DNA from: Corbicula japonica | Taxonomy: Eukaryota > Mollusca > Bivalvia > Venerida > Cyrenidae | NCBI GenBank assembly: GCA_038501625.1 | Contig: JAZAYU010000225.1 | Coordinates: forward strand, 620,001-684,000 | DNA: 64,000 nt | Reading direction: 5' to 3' | Part shown: positions 22,033-34,030 of the stretch, one piece after another | How the letters are laid out: each line of letters begins with the position of its first letter | Numbering within the stretch: position 1 is the stretch's first letter | Translations under genes and position numbers: made by a program | The notes under the pieces: generated by a model | Seen by the model: the letters and a program-made list of their open reading frames with translations, nothing else | What the model was told of the DNA's origin: nothing | The model's database searches: none

Positions 22033-22652
22033 GATATTTTACAGCGCTCTGCAGGCCTGGTGATTAACCCTTCTACAGTTGATCATTATGCTTACCTCTT
22101 TGGTTGCACGACGGTGGCAGGGGTTTAAGAGTTTATGAAGGTTATTGGGGAAATCTTTTCTTAAAAGAACCTAGAAACTCGATTTGTTTCTTTTATCCCT
22201 GTCATCGTGTTCTTGCTGATTTTACTCCAGGAGCTCTGGTCTCGGTAAGATCATTGAGTACCCCTTTCGGCTTTGCAATGCTCTTAGCTTCTTATGTTTT
22301 ATATGTTTGTGTGCTTTTGCATGCAACATTGTTAAGCAGATAAGTGGGTTGGAGTCTTTTCACCAAGACAACTTGTACTTGTTTTGTGATATGAGAACCT
22401 GTTGGGGCAAGTGTGAGGTTGGTGCACCCTAGAACCTGGTTTAAACCCCCAGTGGCAATTTGATTTGCCACTGACCGTTCCAAGGCGGTAACCCCTCGGG
22501 TTCTCATTTTTGTTTATTGTTAGTGGTGTCTTTTTTGAAACTGATTATTTTATTAACCATGCTCTCTCCCCCTCTCTTCTTCTTGACTGTGTGGGGAGGC
22601 TGTTTTTTCTGAATGTGGCGATTCCTGATATGCATATTTCACCCTTTTAATA
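22033..22652 (-). mobile_element. Interspersed repeat family A, full-length copy (620 bp)
   Basis: Matches the copy at 44281-44899 (619 bp) end to end in reverse orientation, with shared termini GATATGCATATTT... and GATATTTTACAGCGCT. No inverted ends, no poly(A) tail and no reading frame conserved between copies, so its class is unassigned (SINE, Helitron-derived or other). Confidence 0.8.
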
Positions 22653-23693
22653 CGAACGTAGCGTTTCTCAAATGTGGCACTAATTTTATAAAAAAACAAA
22701 CATACCACAGTGACATTCCGTCATGCATTTAAATTAATCATACAGCTCATAATTATTGCTATAAAAATTATTTGGAGTATGACTGTCAAAAATAATACCT
22801 GAAAAATCATAAAGTCATTCTCTTGATCAAAAAAAGTCGGGGGACGAAGATATGATAAAAAAGGTCCGAGAAGCTAAACTTTACCAATTGAAAAATCGGT
22901 TTTTATGAGAACTGATAAGTTAAATAAAAAAGATTTACTATCGACCAATGCAAAATATTTGAATCATGTGGGATAGATAGTGAGTGTTTGGAAAGTAATT
23001 AAAACAAAAGGGCGTAAAGTTATATTGTTAATAAGTTAATTTATTAGAGTCCTATGTGATATGCAGTATTTTTTTTATCTCTGAATGATACTCTGAATGG
23101 AATGATACTTATTAAAAGGTTACAGGGTTACCACTTTAAAGACACCGTCGTTAGGTGTATGCATATGTATTAAATTATTTGTGCTGAAGCCAAGGCAAGT
23201 GGGCGTCGGCAGAAGTCTGTATTTGCAGAAAAAAAAAACGGAAATATACTTAAACGTGTATATGGTAATGTTTTCTCTGTTACAGTAATAATTTCGACCA
23301 TTGAATACGTTATTTGGAGACGAGTGCAAAAATTTTATGTCTTGCAGCTGCCCTATAAAGTAACCTAAACTTACTGACTTTCTTTTAACAAGTGCATGAA
23401 TCGTTCTTTAAATACTTGATTTACGAACATGTCAAGTAAAAATGACGTTTTAGATATCCGTTATAATTGTTATTACCCGTTCACCCATTTCTACTGTCAA
23501 ACAATTCATGTACTCTATAATTAACGTACTGCACGCGTTGTCAGTTATATACATGTGTTTGACAAGTTTCTTATATTATATGTGCTCTTCAGTTGGTGCA
23601 ACGAAAAGGCTGGTACAAATGTCATCGTTCAAGCGCGTGTTCTAGGCATGATCTCCTTTTTATTTGTTTTGTGATGTCTGCCTATTTATTTAT

Positions 23694-24215
23694 TTGGTTG
23701 AAATTATTTTTGAGTAAATGACATTGAAGTATTTTTTGTTTAATTTTATCGAAGATTAACTATCATAACCTTGCAAGCCTGAATTTAGTTTAAATGTCGC
23801 CTTCCTCAAGAAATTGGGTGGAACATGAATTGGGGAATAAGTTGTTTGTAGTTCGTTAACGATTTTTAATGGTTGAAATTAATTTTTACCAAATGTCATT
23901 AAAGTATTTTTTTTTAATTTTTTAAAAATTATTCTCATAATCTTGCGAGCCAGAGTTTGTTTTACATGTAAAGGTCGAATAAGTAAAACAAATTGGTCGA
24001 ACATTAAATGGTAATGCATATAGTTTGTTAACGATTTTATAATGGTTTAAATTTTTTTTTTTGCAAATGACATTCAAGTATCTTTAAAGTTTTCAAAGTT
24101 TATTTCTCACAATCTTGCGAGTCTGAAATTGATTTATAGGTCGATTTAGTAAAAAACTCGGCGGAACATTAAACTTGTTAAATGGTAATGCATAATTTTA
24201 TGGTTCGATAACGTT
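23694..24215 (+). repeat. Three-unit satellite, about 174-bp period
   Basis: Units start at 23695, 23870 and 24043 with TGGTT(G/T)(A)AATT, then AAATG(A/T)CATT(G/A/C)AAGTAT, AATCTTGCGAG(C/T)C, GG(T)CGA and GGAACAT. Diverged but colinear. Confidence 0.75.
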
Positions 24216-24670
24216 TTTTCGGCGTTAGCTGTCTAAGCTCACTTTTGACCTAGTTTTTCGACCAATGAAATGTTGTAAATAATACTCGTATTCTCTTATT
24301 ATGCAGAGGGAAAATGAAATAAACTATTTCGATTGGTAGCTATTTACACCAGAGAGGCATCAAGCAGGGTGGAGAGGTATCTAGTGGGATTTTTATTATT
24401 ATGCAGCGGAAAAATCAAATAGATTTATTCGATTGGTTGTTAGTGAGTGTTGTATTGAAGGAAAAACATATTTACGATTTAAGTAACCAGTTAAGTCAAT
24501 ATTGATGGGTTAAATACAATATTATATGGAATATTCTTGGGTGTCAGGTAAACACTTGCATACAATACACCGTGTAAAACGAAAGAGAAGTGTAGATATT
24601 TCTAGTTCTTACTGGTTCCTTTCTAGTTCCTTTGATAATGATTGTTAATTTCAAGTACGAAATACAAGAT

Positions 24671-24745
24671 CATTGTAGTGTAGTGGCTAACACTCTCGCC
24701 TCTCAAGCGGAGGCCCCGGGTTCAGTACTCAGGATGGACACATTT
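24671..24745 (+). tRNA. Degenerate tRNA-Glu(CTC)-like sequence or tRNA-derived head
   Basis: GTGTAGTGGCTAACAC resembles the D-arm/A box, CGCCTCTCAAGCG the anticodon arm with CTC, and GGGTTCAGTACTC a mutated B box. The acceptor stem pairs badly, so it is more likely a pseudogene or SINE head than a working tRNA gene. Confidence 0.35.
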
Positions 24746-24972
24746 TTTAAAGTTAATATACGTAAAAGTTGGTAGATTTCGCTCTTGTAACAGGCTGTTA
24801 TTATTTATATTTATTAAATTTCAAGGACATTTATTCATCTTGAATTCTCACTCTACACGAGGTATTTTATTGAAACTGAATAAATTGCTTCTTTAATCGA
24901 CTTGTTATCACTGTATGAAATTGTTGCAACAGCTTCAACATTTTTTTTGAAAGACACTTACAATAAACTTAT

Positions 24973-26987
24973 CACAGTGTCTAAGCGTACAGTTAACCGA
25001 AACGGAAGTTGCTGATCTGTACGCCGATGATCACATAGTTGCTTACAGAAAAACACGCGACATCGGCTTTTTATTTGTAAAATATATTCAAATTAAACGT
25101 GCTTTTTGCAGAAATTATTTTTATAATGAGAACATCGTTGATTAATAGTCTTACTGTGATCTTGAAGTCTTGAACTAACGGCTAGTTAAGTTGCAATCTG
25201 TAATCTTTTCACTCTTGATCAGTACAAAATGGGGAAAAAGAGTGAAGAAAATCTGCATTTGTGACCTTATATTTTATAATGTATAGATTGGAAAGGAATA
25301 TATTTGACTTCTCGTAAAAGAAAAAATCATTTCCAACGCTAACAAAATGCGTTGAACGGTGCTTGAACGAATAAGCATCGAGAAAATGGTCTTTCTGTGC
25401 AGCAACCGAAAATGACAAGACTGTACGCAAAGTTGCAGTACTTCAATGTCAGACTGTACGACCAGTTGCGATCATAAGTGCATCATATACTGATCAACTG
25501 AAAAGCATCAATGAAGCAAGAACTTGTTAAAGGAATCAATCAAGGGAATCAACAAAATCTAATGTATTATTTATCAAAAATAAAACCTTATATGATAACA
25601 TTTTAGAACTGACAAGCAAGTTTTGAGCTATAAATTGATAGGTTTTTTACTCTGAATTACTGTTGAACCATATGAACGAATTGGTACACTTTGTAGATAA
25701 GACACCGATAATTGCTAGAAATCCTAAATCTCCTGATTGTGACATTAAATAATACCTAGTATAAACCTGCTGAAATCCCTGCCGGTGTTGGCAAAAATAT
25801 ACATTATGCACAAATATTATCCAATAGCATAAAGACTTTAACTATATGGTCTTTGACAGGAAAATTCCATTAAGTGGTTTCAGATTTTGGAAATCCACCA
25901 CTTCGTGACTGAGTTAAGTTAGTCTACAATTACGTCTGCAACTGCTAAGAATTTCGTGTTTAAGGTCGTTAAAATGTCGAGTTGGATTTCATTTTGGCCG
26001 ACTTTCATTGGTAGATTTCAGGGATTATGTTAATCTGTTTGGAGCATTCTACGAAATCTTTAAAAAAAACTACGGTTGAAGTACTAACGCGAATTTGTCC
26101 AGCTATATTATGGCTTCTATTGTTCGCACTTCGAGAATAAATGAAAACATTACAGCGGGCCTCTACATAGCTTACACGGTCTTACCACTGATATAGCTCG
26201 GTTGGACTAAAAAATAGTCGTTTTTTTCACGCCTCCTTTCATGAAGAGCTAACAAGAGATTGAAAAACAAATCTGAATTTTAATCAGAAGTTAAGATCAG
26301 TTATTTGTTTATACAATTGTATTATTAAAAGAATAAGTAAATTTGTTGAAAAAATGCATTTTTCAGGTTCTCGTGCAAGAATTATTAAGGTTACCTGAAG
26401 CTAAAATGATAACCTGTCGATATAATTAGAAAGCATTAACTGGAACCATAAATTGTTAATGATCTGTTTGACAACTATGCGTACAGATGTTAGGCATATG
26501 TTAACAACTAACGATCGCGTACAGTTGCAACTATGCGTACAGTCTTATCATTTACAGTGACATAAAGAAAGTATCATTTTCTCTTTGCTAAGTCGTTCAA
26601 ACTCAGGTCAACGAAGTACACAAGTTGCATAAACGAATTGTCTCCCATACCAACACAAATATGGTCCAAATTATATTTACACAAAGAAATTTGAACCCAA
26701 AATGTCCCGTTTTTTTCAATGTTTTGCTCCTGTTTTCACTGATCGAGTTGGGAACGATGATGGATTATAACAATACTAACCCTTCCTTTAAGTCTAAACG
26801 ATCACAGCAAGACTAACAATTAACGTTGTACGTACCACAGGAATATTTTTGTCCAAATGCACATTAAATTTGGTTTATTTACCAATAAATAAAGCGATGT
26901 CGCAGTTTTTTCTCTAAGCAACTATGTGATCATCGGCGTACAGATCAGCAACTTCCGTTTCGCTTAACTGTACGCTTAGACACTGTG
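24973..26987. mobile_element. 2,015-bp Transib/RAG-type DNA transposon, non-autonomous
   Basis: Left end CACAGTGTCTAAGCGTACAG and right end CTGTACGCTTAGACACTGTG are the tips of ~78-bp inverted repeats with two mismatches. The element is flanked by CTTAT at 24968-24972 and 26988-26992, an exact 5-bp duplication. Transib elements, and the V(D)J signals derived from that lineage, begin with a CACAGTG-like heptamer and duplicate 5 bp. CGTACAG motifs sit in mirrored subterminal arrays: CTGTACG at 25017, 25421 and 25454; CGTACAG at 26480, 26518, 26536 and 26937. No transposase-sized frame or recognisable DDE core is visible, so it would need a transposase in trans. Superfamily assignment rests on ends and duplication only. 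Confidence 0.75.
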
Positions 26988-28487
26988 CTTATGAGTTGTC
27001 ATGATTCGGTCGCTTAATCTATAAGTCATACTAAGAAGGCAGCGAGGGTTCGTCAACAGCTATAACAAATAAAATAAAATAACTAAACTGTGTCTGCTTT
27101 GCCTCTCTGTATTTCTTTCTTTCTTATATATATAAATTTTTTTCCATCAACGCCGTTTATCTTTTTTAAAGATATTTCTTGTTTAAGTTACATTCAGTCA
27201 GATGAAAAGGATATGATTTAAATATTGATTTAGTTGAGGATAAAGTCACTAAATTCATCTGCATCATCTGAAGTTTGATCTAAGTCTACACTAGTCACTT
27301 ATTGTTCAGCAAGAATCCATTTAATGTAAATACAAACAGTGTACTTCCTGATCAGACGGCACGAATGGACCTTCGCCATCTATTCGCCCATCGGGCAACA
27401 GCCATATCGCTAAGCGTGATGGCTTATATCGAACTTTAGCTAACGACTAAATGAACTACTAAACAACTTTCAGTTTGACAGCTGATTTGTTGATTTGTTT
27501 AAATCCATATATAGTAATTTAGGCGGTGACTGTTTTATAAGTTACAGACACGATTCAACCCTTATATCTGTTACATGTTATATCTGCAACATGGCAACAT
27601 GCCGATCCCGTTGCGAAGAAAGCAATGTTAACATATAATTTTGACACAGACACATTTGTTGCCACAATCAAGAATTGCTACAGAAGTGGCACATACAGTA
27701 TCACAGTAATTGGGGTTTGCTCTTTAAGGTTAACAATGATGCCAAAAATACACATTCCAAAGTTATGGGCCAGACAAAATCTGATATGACCTATGACCCC
27801 TAACTGTGACCTTGTCATTTGAGGTATTGTTACCATTCCTTTTGAAATAAAAAAACACATACCACAAACTAGTGCTGTAGAATCGGACAAATATCATATT
27901 ATTAGTCGATTATCGAATCAAAATTTTTTGCGGGTTAATGCCTGTGTTTTGCTATGTACCTTTAATGTTTTATTATGTTATGTACTATAAACTTGCTCCT
28001 TTAAATATAAATAAAACAATTCAGAAAATCAAATCAACTAAACACTATACAGTCATAATGTTAATAGCAGAACATACATTCTTGTACAACCATAATGTTC
28101 AATTTAAAAACTACGGAACGTTATTCTATGTTGTGTGACATGAATGCTTTACTCTATTTTTTGTCAGTTTTCTCACCAAAAATTATGTAAAAGACTACAT
28201 ATACTATGTAACCTTTAGCAGCAAGCTGCAGCTTCAAAGCATTGAAGAGTCTGAGCAAAATAATGCAGTATTTTCTCTGCGAGACATCAACGACAACAAG
28301 ACGATCATTACATAAACTAAGTACTTAAAATTCTGCTGGTAAAATTTCCATGCTAGTTTTGTTGCAAAGATTAAGCTGAATTCTAATAGAATTCAGTGTG
28401 AAAGTGCATCAACATGATCTTGGATTGATGACTGAACAAGTTTAATTGTTAATGCACTTTCTTTCCACTGAAAATGGAATGGTACTA

Positions 28488-28740
28488 ATAAAAAAATACC
28501 ACATTGAAGGTTCCATGTTCACCGCCATATGCATACTATCGTTTAGGATGGATCAAAATTGTACTGTTTATTGGTGTAAATATTGAGTAGCGCTCAACCC
28601 GGGGCTAGGCGGCGTGGGCAGTAATAAGCATTTCCATTACTGCCCATGAACAGGCTCGATTAAACCGAGCCTGCAATATTTTCATATTTGTCGTGTTCCC
28701 CGGTTTTCAAAGTTCCATTTTCATCTATTTGTGATAATGA
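28488..28740 (+). repeat. Interspersed repeat family B, best copy (about 250 bp)
   Basis: Runs from ACCACATTGAAGGTTCCATG through CGCTCAACCCGGGGCTAGGC, CATGAACAGGCTCGATT and TTTGTCGTGTTC to AAAGTTCCATTTTCATCTAT. The blocks recur at 10.4, 16.0, 18.6, 38.6, 55.8, 58.6 and 61.8 kb. An internal GGCTCGATTAAACCGAGCC hairpin is present. Class unknown; possibly a SINE-like element. Confidence 0.75.
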
Positions 28741-29286
28741 TATCATCACATACTGATGCAATCACATTTGGTAGTTAAGTATTTTAAATAATCACTATTC
28801 AAACGAAAAAAAACTACACCCTTTAACTTCAACCTTTTTTTGTTTACGATTTCAGACACAATCATAGTATTGGGATATTGATTGCAAACCATGAACAATA
28901 ATTGGTTGTTGTCATTTGATAGAACCAGTTGAATCAACAGTGTTACATTTATAAAATGGTTTCTCAGTAGTAGCTTACAAAATTACCCCTTACTATTGTG
29001 TACTTGCTTCCACTTTTAACATAACGTTTGGTGTTTCAAAGATAAAAGATGAAAGATAACTTTTTTTCACTTATTTTGTTTTCATACGTGTACTAAACAT
29101 TGAATAAAATAGGATGAAAGAACAATTCTTTGTGAAAAAAATACACCCAGTCAAAAGTGGAAAAATTCATATTTGCTTACATCAAAATGCAATAATCTGC
29201 ATCTGTTGAAATCCCTGCAACTCCAAAATAGGTTGGCAATAAATGACAACAAGGTCAAACAATTTATTTAATAATGACTTTTACAA

Positions 29287-29757
29287 ATATACTTAAGGAC
29301 TTTGAAAACGCACCCTTGGGATAAGTGTATATAAACATAGAAGACGCCTTTTATATCAAACATATTATATAGCTGTGTAAAGTACAACTCATTGCCGTCA
29401 TTTTGATACCAAAATATTTAAAATTGGTTCATTGATAATAAAAATATCGCGTGTTCAAGACAGTAACCCTGAAATCAAAAGTAACACTTTACCCAATACA
29501 AGCGTTCGTTTTCAATGATATGCCTTTAATTGTAATGCAAGCTCTATAGGCGTGAAGTGTTACTTTTGATTTTAGGGTTACTGTCTTTAACTCGCAATAT
29601 CTTTTGTATAAATAGACCAATCTTAAATATTTTACTATCAAACTGACGGCAATGAATTGTACTTTACAAAGGTATGTGAAACATTTCATTTCAAAGGCCT
29701 TTTCCAAGTTAAAATACACTTATCCCAAGGGTGCGTTTTCAAAGTCCTTAAGTATAT
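29287..29757. mobile_element. 471-bp palindromic element
   Basis: The two halves are near reverse complements over almost their whole length: ends ATACTTAAGGAC and GTCCTTAAGTAT, then GCACCCTTGGGATAAGTGTA in each arm, and GTTACTTTTGAT.../...AAAAGTAACACTT near the centre. TA-rich borders suit a Tc1/mariner-type MITE. It would form a hairpin of about 220 bp. Confidence 0.85.
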
Positions 29758-30516
29758 ATGCCTAATTATGCTGTACATTACAGACAGTGGTAAACATCAA
29801 TATATATCGATTATAAGAGAATGACATCGATTATCAAATCGAATGGCTTTTATAGACGACTAATCGATATTAATCGATAATCGTTACTTCAATACCATAA
29901 ACATGTTTTGTCTAACCCTCCTCGAAAATGAAATAAAAAACTAAAAACGAGGTAAAGCAGAGATGTGATTTTTCAATAAAGCCTTAACACTTTAATAAAA
30001 TATTTAACACTATAGGGTCACACTTGTTTTGCAGTTGTTGAAAGTTTTAAGTGATTCTGCTAATAATGACTGATTCTGGCAGATAAGTCGGAGGCACCTT
30101 TTTTCTTTATATTTCTGTTAGTAATTCAGAAAAACTATGCGTTTTTGCCGTATTTCTACATCAGATCTCTTCAAGAACACAAAAGTGGCAGTTGTTTGTC
30201 ATCGCTAAACCTAATCTTACCTATTCCAACAATCAAAACCAGTATGCTACATTTAAAAAATCTCACCATTCAGAAATTCAGAAATGTGTTCGATTTTAGC
30301 GTTATTGTAACGCAAGCACTTACTACTTTAAAGATTTCTTGATTGGGAAAACTCGCGATATTGTGGGCATACACAGAAATGTAAACATGTTTTTGCTGTT
30401 GTTGACGCTGTTGTTATTTACCTGTGCATGTACCTGCTTGAGAAGACAGACGATGCTACAGCAACTTTTTAAGAGGACAGTTTATAAATCGCCGGTTTCC
30501 ATGACGTTATAACATG

Positions 30517-30600
30517 ATACAATATAGGGAAACGAAATAGGTAAAGGTAAAATGCATTGCTTCTAGGTCAGCGTACAATATTGCGTTTCCCTATATGTTC
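30517..30600. repeat. Short inverted repeat
   Basis: ATATAGGGAAACG and CGTTTCCCTATAT are separated by about 45 bases. Possibly a small MITE remnant. Confidence 0.5.
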
Positions 30601-32168
30601 TATATAGAGTCTTGGGAGTCTCCTTTATTTATTTACTGTTAGACAAAATCAGGCATGGTCTTTTGATGAAGTTTGAATATAAATCTACATAAAAACATAG
30701 ATTCCATACCAACATGACCGTAGGTTTCTACCTCAAATTTCACTTTGAAGACCACCACCCTTGCCTATTGAATACATTTACTTGTGGCTAACCTGTTTAT
30801 AGGTAATATTTTAAAAGTTTTTTTTTCTTATCCAATATTTTGGATAATGATTTTTGGTTCCAACAGCTGCAGAAATACACAATTTCTGTTTTTTAGAAGG
30901 AGTTTTGTAGCTATATTGGCCTATCAGCTAATGTTTCCATTGAGTCTTACGGGTTTCTCCTAACTTTTTTTTAACCAACCGTGAAGCAACTTTTATTTAG
31001 TGTTCACAGATTTCTAGCTAGTAGAATACAAGTGAACTACACTTGACCAGCCTTACCCCACAGAGGATTTTCGTATATCACTTTAAACTTTCAACACAAC
31101 ACATCGTTTTCTTTGTATATTATATAAAGTAGGTGTTCGTTTCTGTAAGTTAGTGTAGAGCATTTTTCATAGTTTTAAATTTCCTAGTCGCGTAAACAGG
31201 TGACAAACACGTATTTCTCTTTTCGTAAAGTTATTTACAAAGTACACACCATTTTTGCCAGAGTCATTACACACGTGTGGGAATTTAATATAATGTTTTG
31301 TATTGCTTAGTTTTGTGAAAGTAAATATAAATTTTGGGAATTTTTAGATCTAGCTTTTTTCTTTACGGTTCTAACGTGTCTTACTATATGCTAGATTAGG
31401 ATACATTAGTAACATTCCTTTGAGCAAAGATTCATTGAATGGCAATTTTCCGTTATTGAGATTTTAATGAGTATCTTTTTTATCGCTGAACGTGTAAGGA
31501 TGACTGTAGTGGATCCTTAACGCGATCATATGCAATTAATGAGGGATGTAAGGTAAGTAATGTGTATTATACGATTTCTCAAAGCATGCGACTCAAATAG
31601 TCAAATATACATAGTTCATCCCTTCAAAATACTTCAGACTGCGCCGACGTGATTTTAACAATAACGCATTATATTTTAATAAGTTGTCAACCAAATTTCA
31701 TTTCTGTTAACGATTTTAAAACAATCCACACAATACTCAATTTTTATGGCATATTGCGTTAATTTACAATCACAATTTCCGCCTACCACCCCACTACCCC
31801 CGCGCGAATACATAACATGTCTCACAAAACCAAGCTATGTTTTGAAATACTATAATAGTAATACTAATAAAATGAATAATTTACAATCAATGTTGATATA
31901 AACAGAACAAACAACAGTTTAGTCATTCAAGCACGATTATATTCTGTTTGTTTAGAGGAAACGACAAAGTAATTTTCTAACTCGGTTGATTCATTTGCTG
32001 CGGTCTGCAGTTTATAAATAATATTATTCACATTTACTTAAATACGCATTAAATTATTCTATCTTCATTAATCGGGTCAACCTTTACCTTACTTCCGCTT
32101 TTAATTTAGCTTCATTGTCAAGTGCAAACATATATTTTGCAGAAAGAAGAAAAAGAAAGTGTTGTCGA

Positions 32169-33010
32169 AAGACCGGTGGTGACATATCAACTTCACGATT
32201 TCACGATTTCAAAACGTGAATACAGAAAGTTCAAACCGATGAAATTCGTGAAATCATGAAATCGTGAAATTGTGAAATCGTGAAATTCTGAACTTTTGAA
32301 GTGAAACCGTGAAATCATGAAATCGTGAAATTGTGAAGTTTTTAAAAGAAATCGTAAAAAAATGCTTCCGTATAAAATCACGATTTTGTGAAATCACAAA
32401 ATCGTGAAATCGTGAAGTTTTGGAGAGAAATCGTGAAATCACGAAATCGTGAAATCGTGGAATAATGAAATCGTGAAATCATGAAATCGTGAAATTGTGA
32501 AGTTTTGGAGAGAAATCGTGAAAACATAAAATCGTGAAATCATGAAATCGGGAAATAGTGAAGATTTTTAAAGAAATAGTGAAATCAGGAAATTGTGATA
32601 TCACGAAATCGTGAAGTTTTGTAGAGAATTCGTGAAATCGTGAAATTGTGAAGTTTTTGAAAGAAATCGTGAAATCACGAAATTGTGAAATCACGAAATC
32701 GTGAAATCGTGAAGTTTTGGAGAGAAATCGTGAAATCACGAAATCGTGAAACCGTGAAATAGTGAAGTTTTGTAGAGAAATTTCACAATTTCATAATTTC
32801 ACGATTTCACGATTTCTCTCCAAAACTTCACAACTTCACGATTCATGATTTCACAATTTCACTTCAAAATTTCGTAATTTCTCGATTTCACGATTTCATT
32901 AATTCGTGATTTCGCGATTTCCCTTCAGAACTTCGCGATTTCATGATTTCACAATTTCACGATTCTTCCTCGTTTTGAAATCGTGAAGTTGAAATGTCAC
33001 CACCGGTCTT
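32169..33010. mobile_element. 842-bp fold-back element with GTGAAATC satellite interior
   Basis: Inverted ends AAGACCGGTGGTGACAT and ATGTCACCACCGGTCTT continue into TCAACTTCACGATTTC. Inside, 32218-32770 is built of GTGAAATC-type octamers with spacers AGTTTTGGAGAGAAATC, and 32775-32990 carries the same units inverted. AGTGTTG occurs just outside both ends (32158-32164, 33011-33017). Open frames on both strands here are products of the repeat. Confidence 0.85.
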
Positions 33011-33981
33011 AGTGTTGCTATTTTCAAATTGTTTCTAAAAGCTTAATTCTTATCGCATAATGTTGTTGCTGCTGCGGCTGCTGCTGTTGTTGTTGATTGA
33101 TAGTTTTTTCTTCAATGAAATTTCTAAAAAATGATTAAGTTTACAACAAATAATTTTGTGTAAATTAAAAAAGATATAAAAACAAAAATTATCGTGAAGG
33201 CATGTCCAATTATACTCGTACCAATTTATTCTGCTGTGCTTACATATACATGTAGAATTCACACAATCTTCTCCGTTGACAAGAAATATTTCCTAACTAA
33301 TTCACAGCAGTTTATTAAAATTCCAGCAACATAGGTTTGTCTATAAGATAGAAAAGCAGACAAAGAAGAAGAAGAAGAATAGAGGGAGAGAGGTTTTCTG
33401 TTAGAGAGAGGGGGTCTACTGTAACTTGGAGGACATTTTTCCTTTTAAATACCCTCATTGTGGTGATGCAACAATTTGAGGGGACATCCACGAGTTCTCA
33501 ATCATACGGCAGAGCATTAAATTCTCATGTTATTTTCATCAAAGGTAGATACGTACTCTCAAAAATGAGAGTACATTAAAGTTGATCTAGGCTAGTGAGG
33601 AAGTGAAGGAGAGTGGGAGCGTGTTAATAATATTTCATTCATCAATCAACGAAACAGAGATAAGCTTTGAATGGAATCTCCATATATTAGCAAATTAGTT
33701 TCAATATAACGTCACGATTAGGCAAACGCTCGTATAATGAGTCTTCGTGACCGCAGCGTATACTAACTAGAGAGTTTGATTTAATGTTCTGTCATCTAGA
33801 AAGGCAGACAATTGAATATAAAGAAAACAGTTGTTCTTGACAAGCGAACTAATTATCATAAGCAGTGTGTATTCTGGTTGTTAAAACTGACAGTCTGACG
33901 CCGAACCTGACAGGAAGACCAGTGGCTGCTTAGGTTAAAAAAGAAAATATACATGTAGAACTATTCTTTAATATTATAACG

Positions 33982-34030
33982 ATGCCTTGGATACATGTAA
34001 TTTGGACTTTGTCGTTCGCTGCGCTTCTTG
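33982..34030 (+). CDS. Signal-peptide exon of the 545-aa protein
   Basis: MPWIHVIWTLSFAALL followed by donor G/GTAAGT. It leaves one base (phase 1), completed by AG of the next exon. Confidence 0.75.

Larger units (their letters stand above)
14971..33981. other. About 19 kb without a recognised functional gene
   Basis: Open frames here are short and show no family resemblance. The stretch holds the 5' flank or 5' UTR intron of the sulfotransferase, a sulfotransferase pseudogene, transposons and satellites listed separately, and otherwise unassigned AT-rich sequence. The 5' UTR exon of the sulfotransferase should lie in its left part. Confidence 0.6.

Noticed and set aside
24973..25020. A complete V(D)J-type recombination signal (heptamer plus nonamer)
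   Set aside because: The heptamer CACAGTG is exact, but neither a 12- nor a 23-base spacer leads to an A-rich nonamer at either end.
25209..26816. Transposase gene inside the Transib-type element
   Set aside because: Only open frames of about 60-75 codons on either strand, with no DDE-like motifs; the element is called non-autonomous.
32193..32739. Three reverse-strand open frames rich in ISRFHDF
   Set aside because: Direct translation of the GTGAAATC satellite in the fold-back element.
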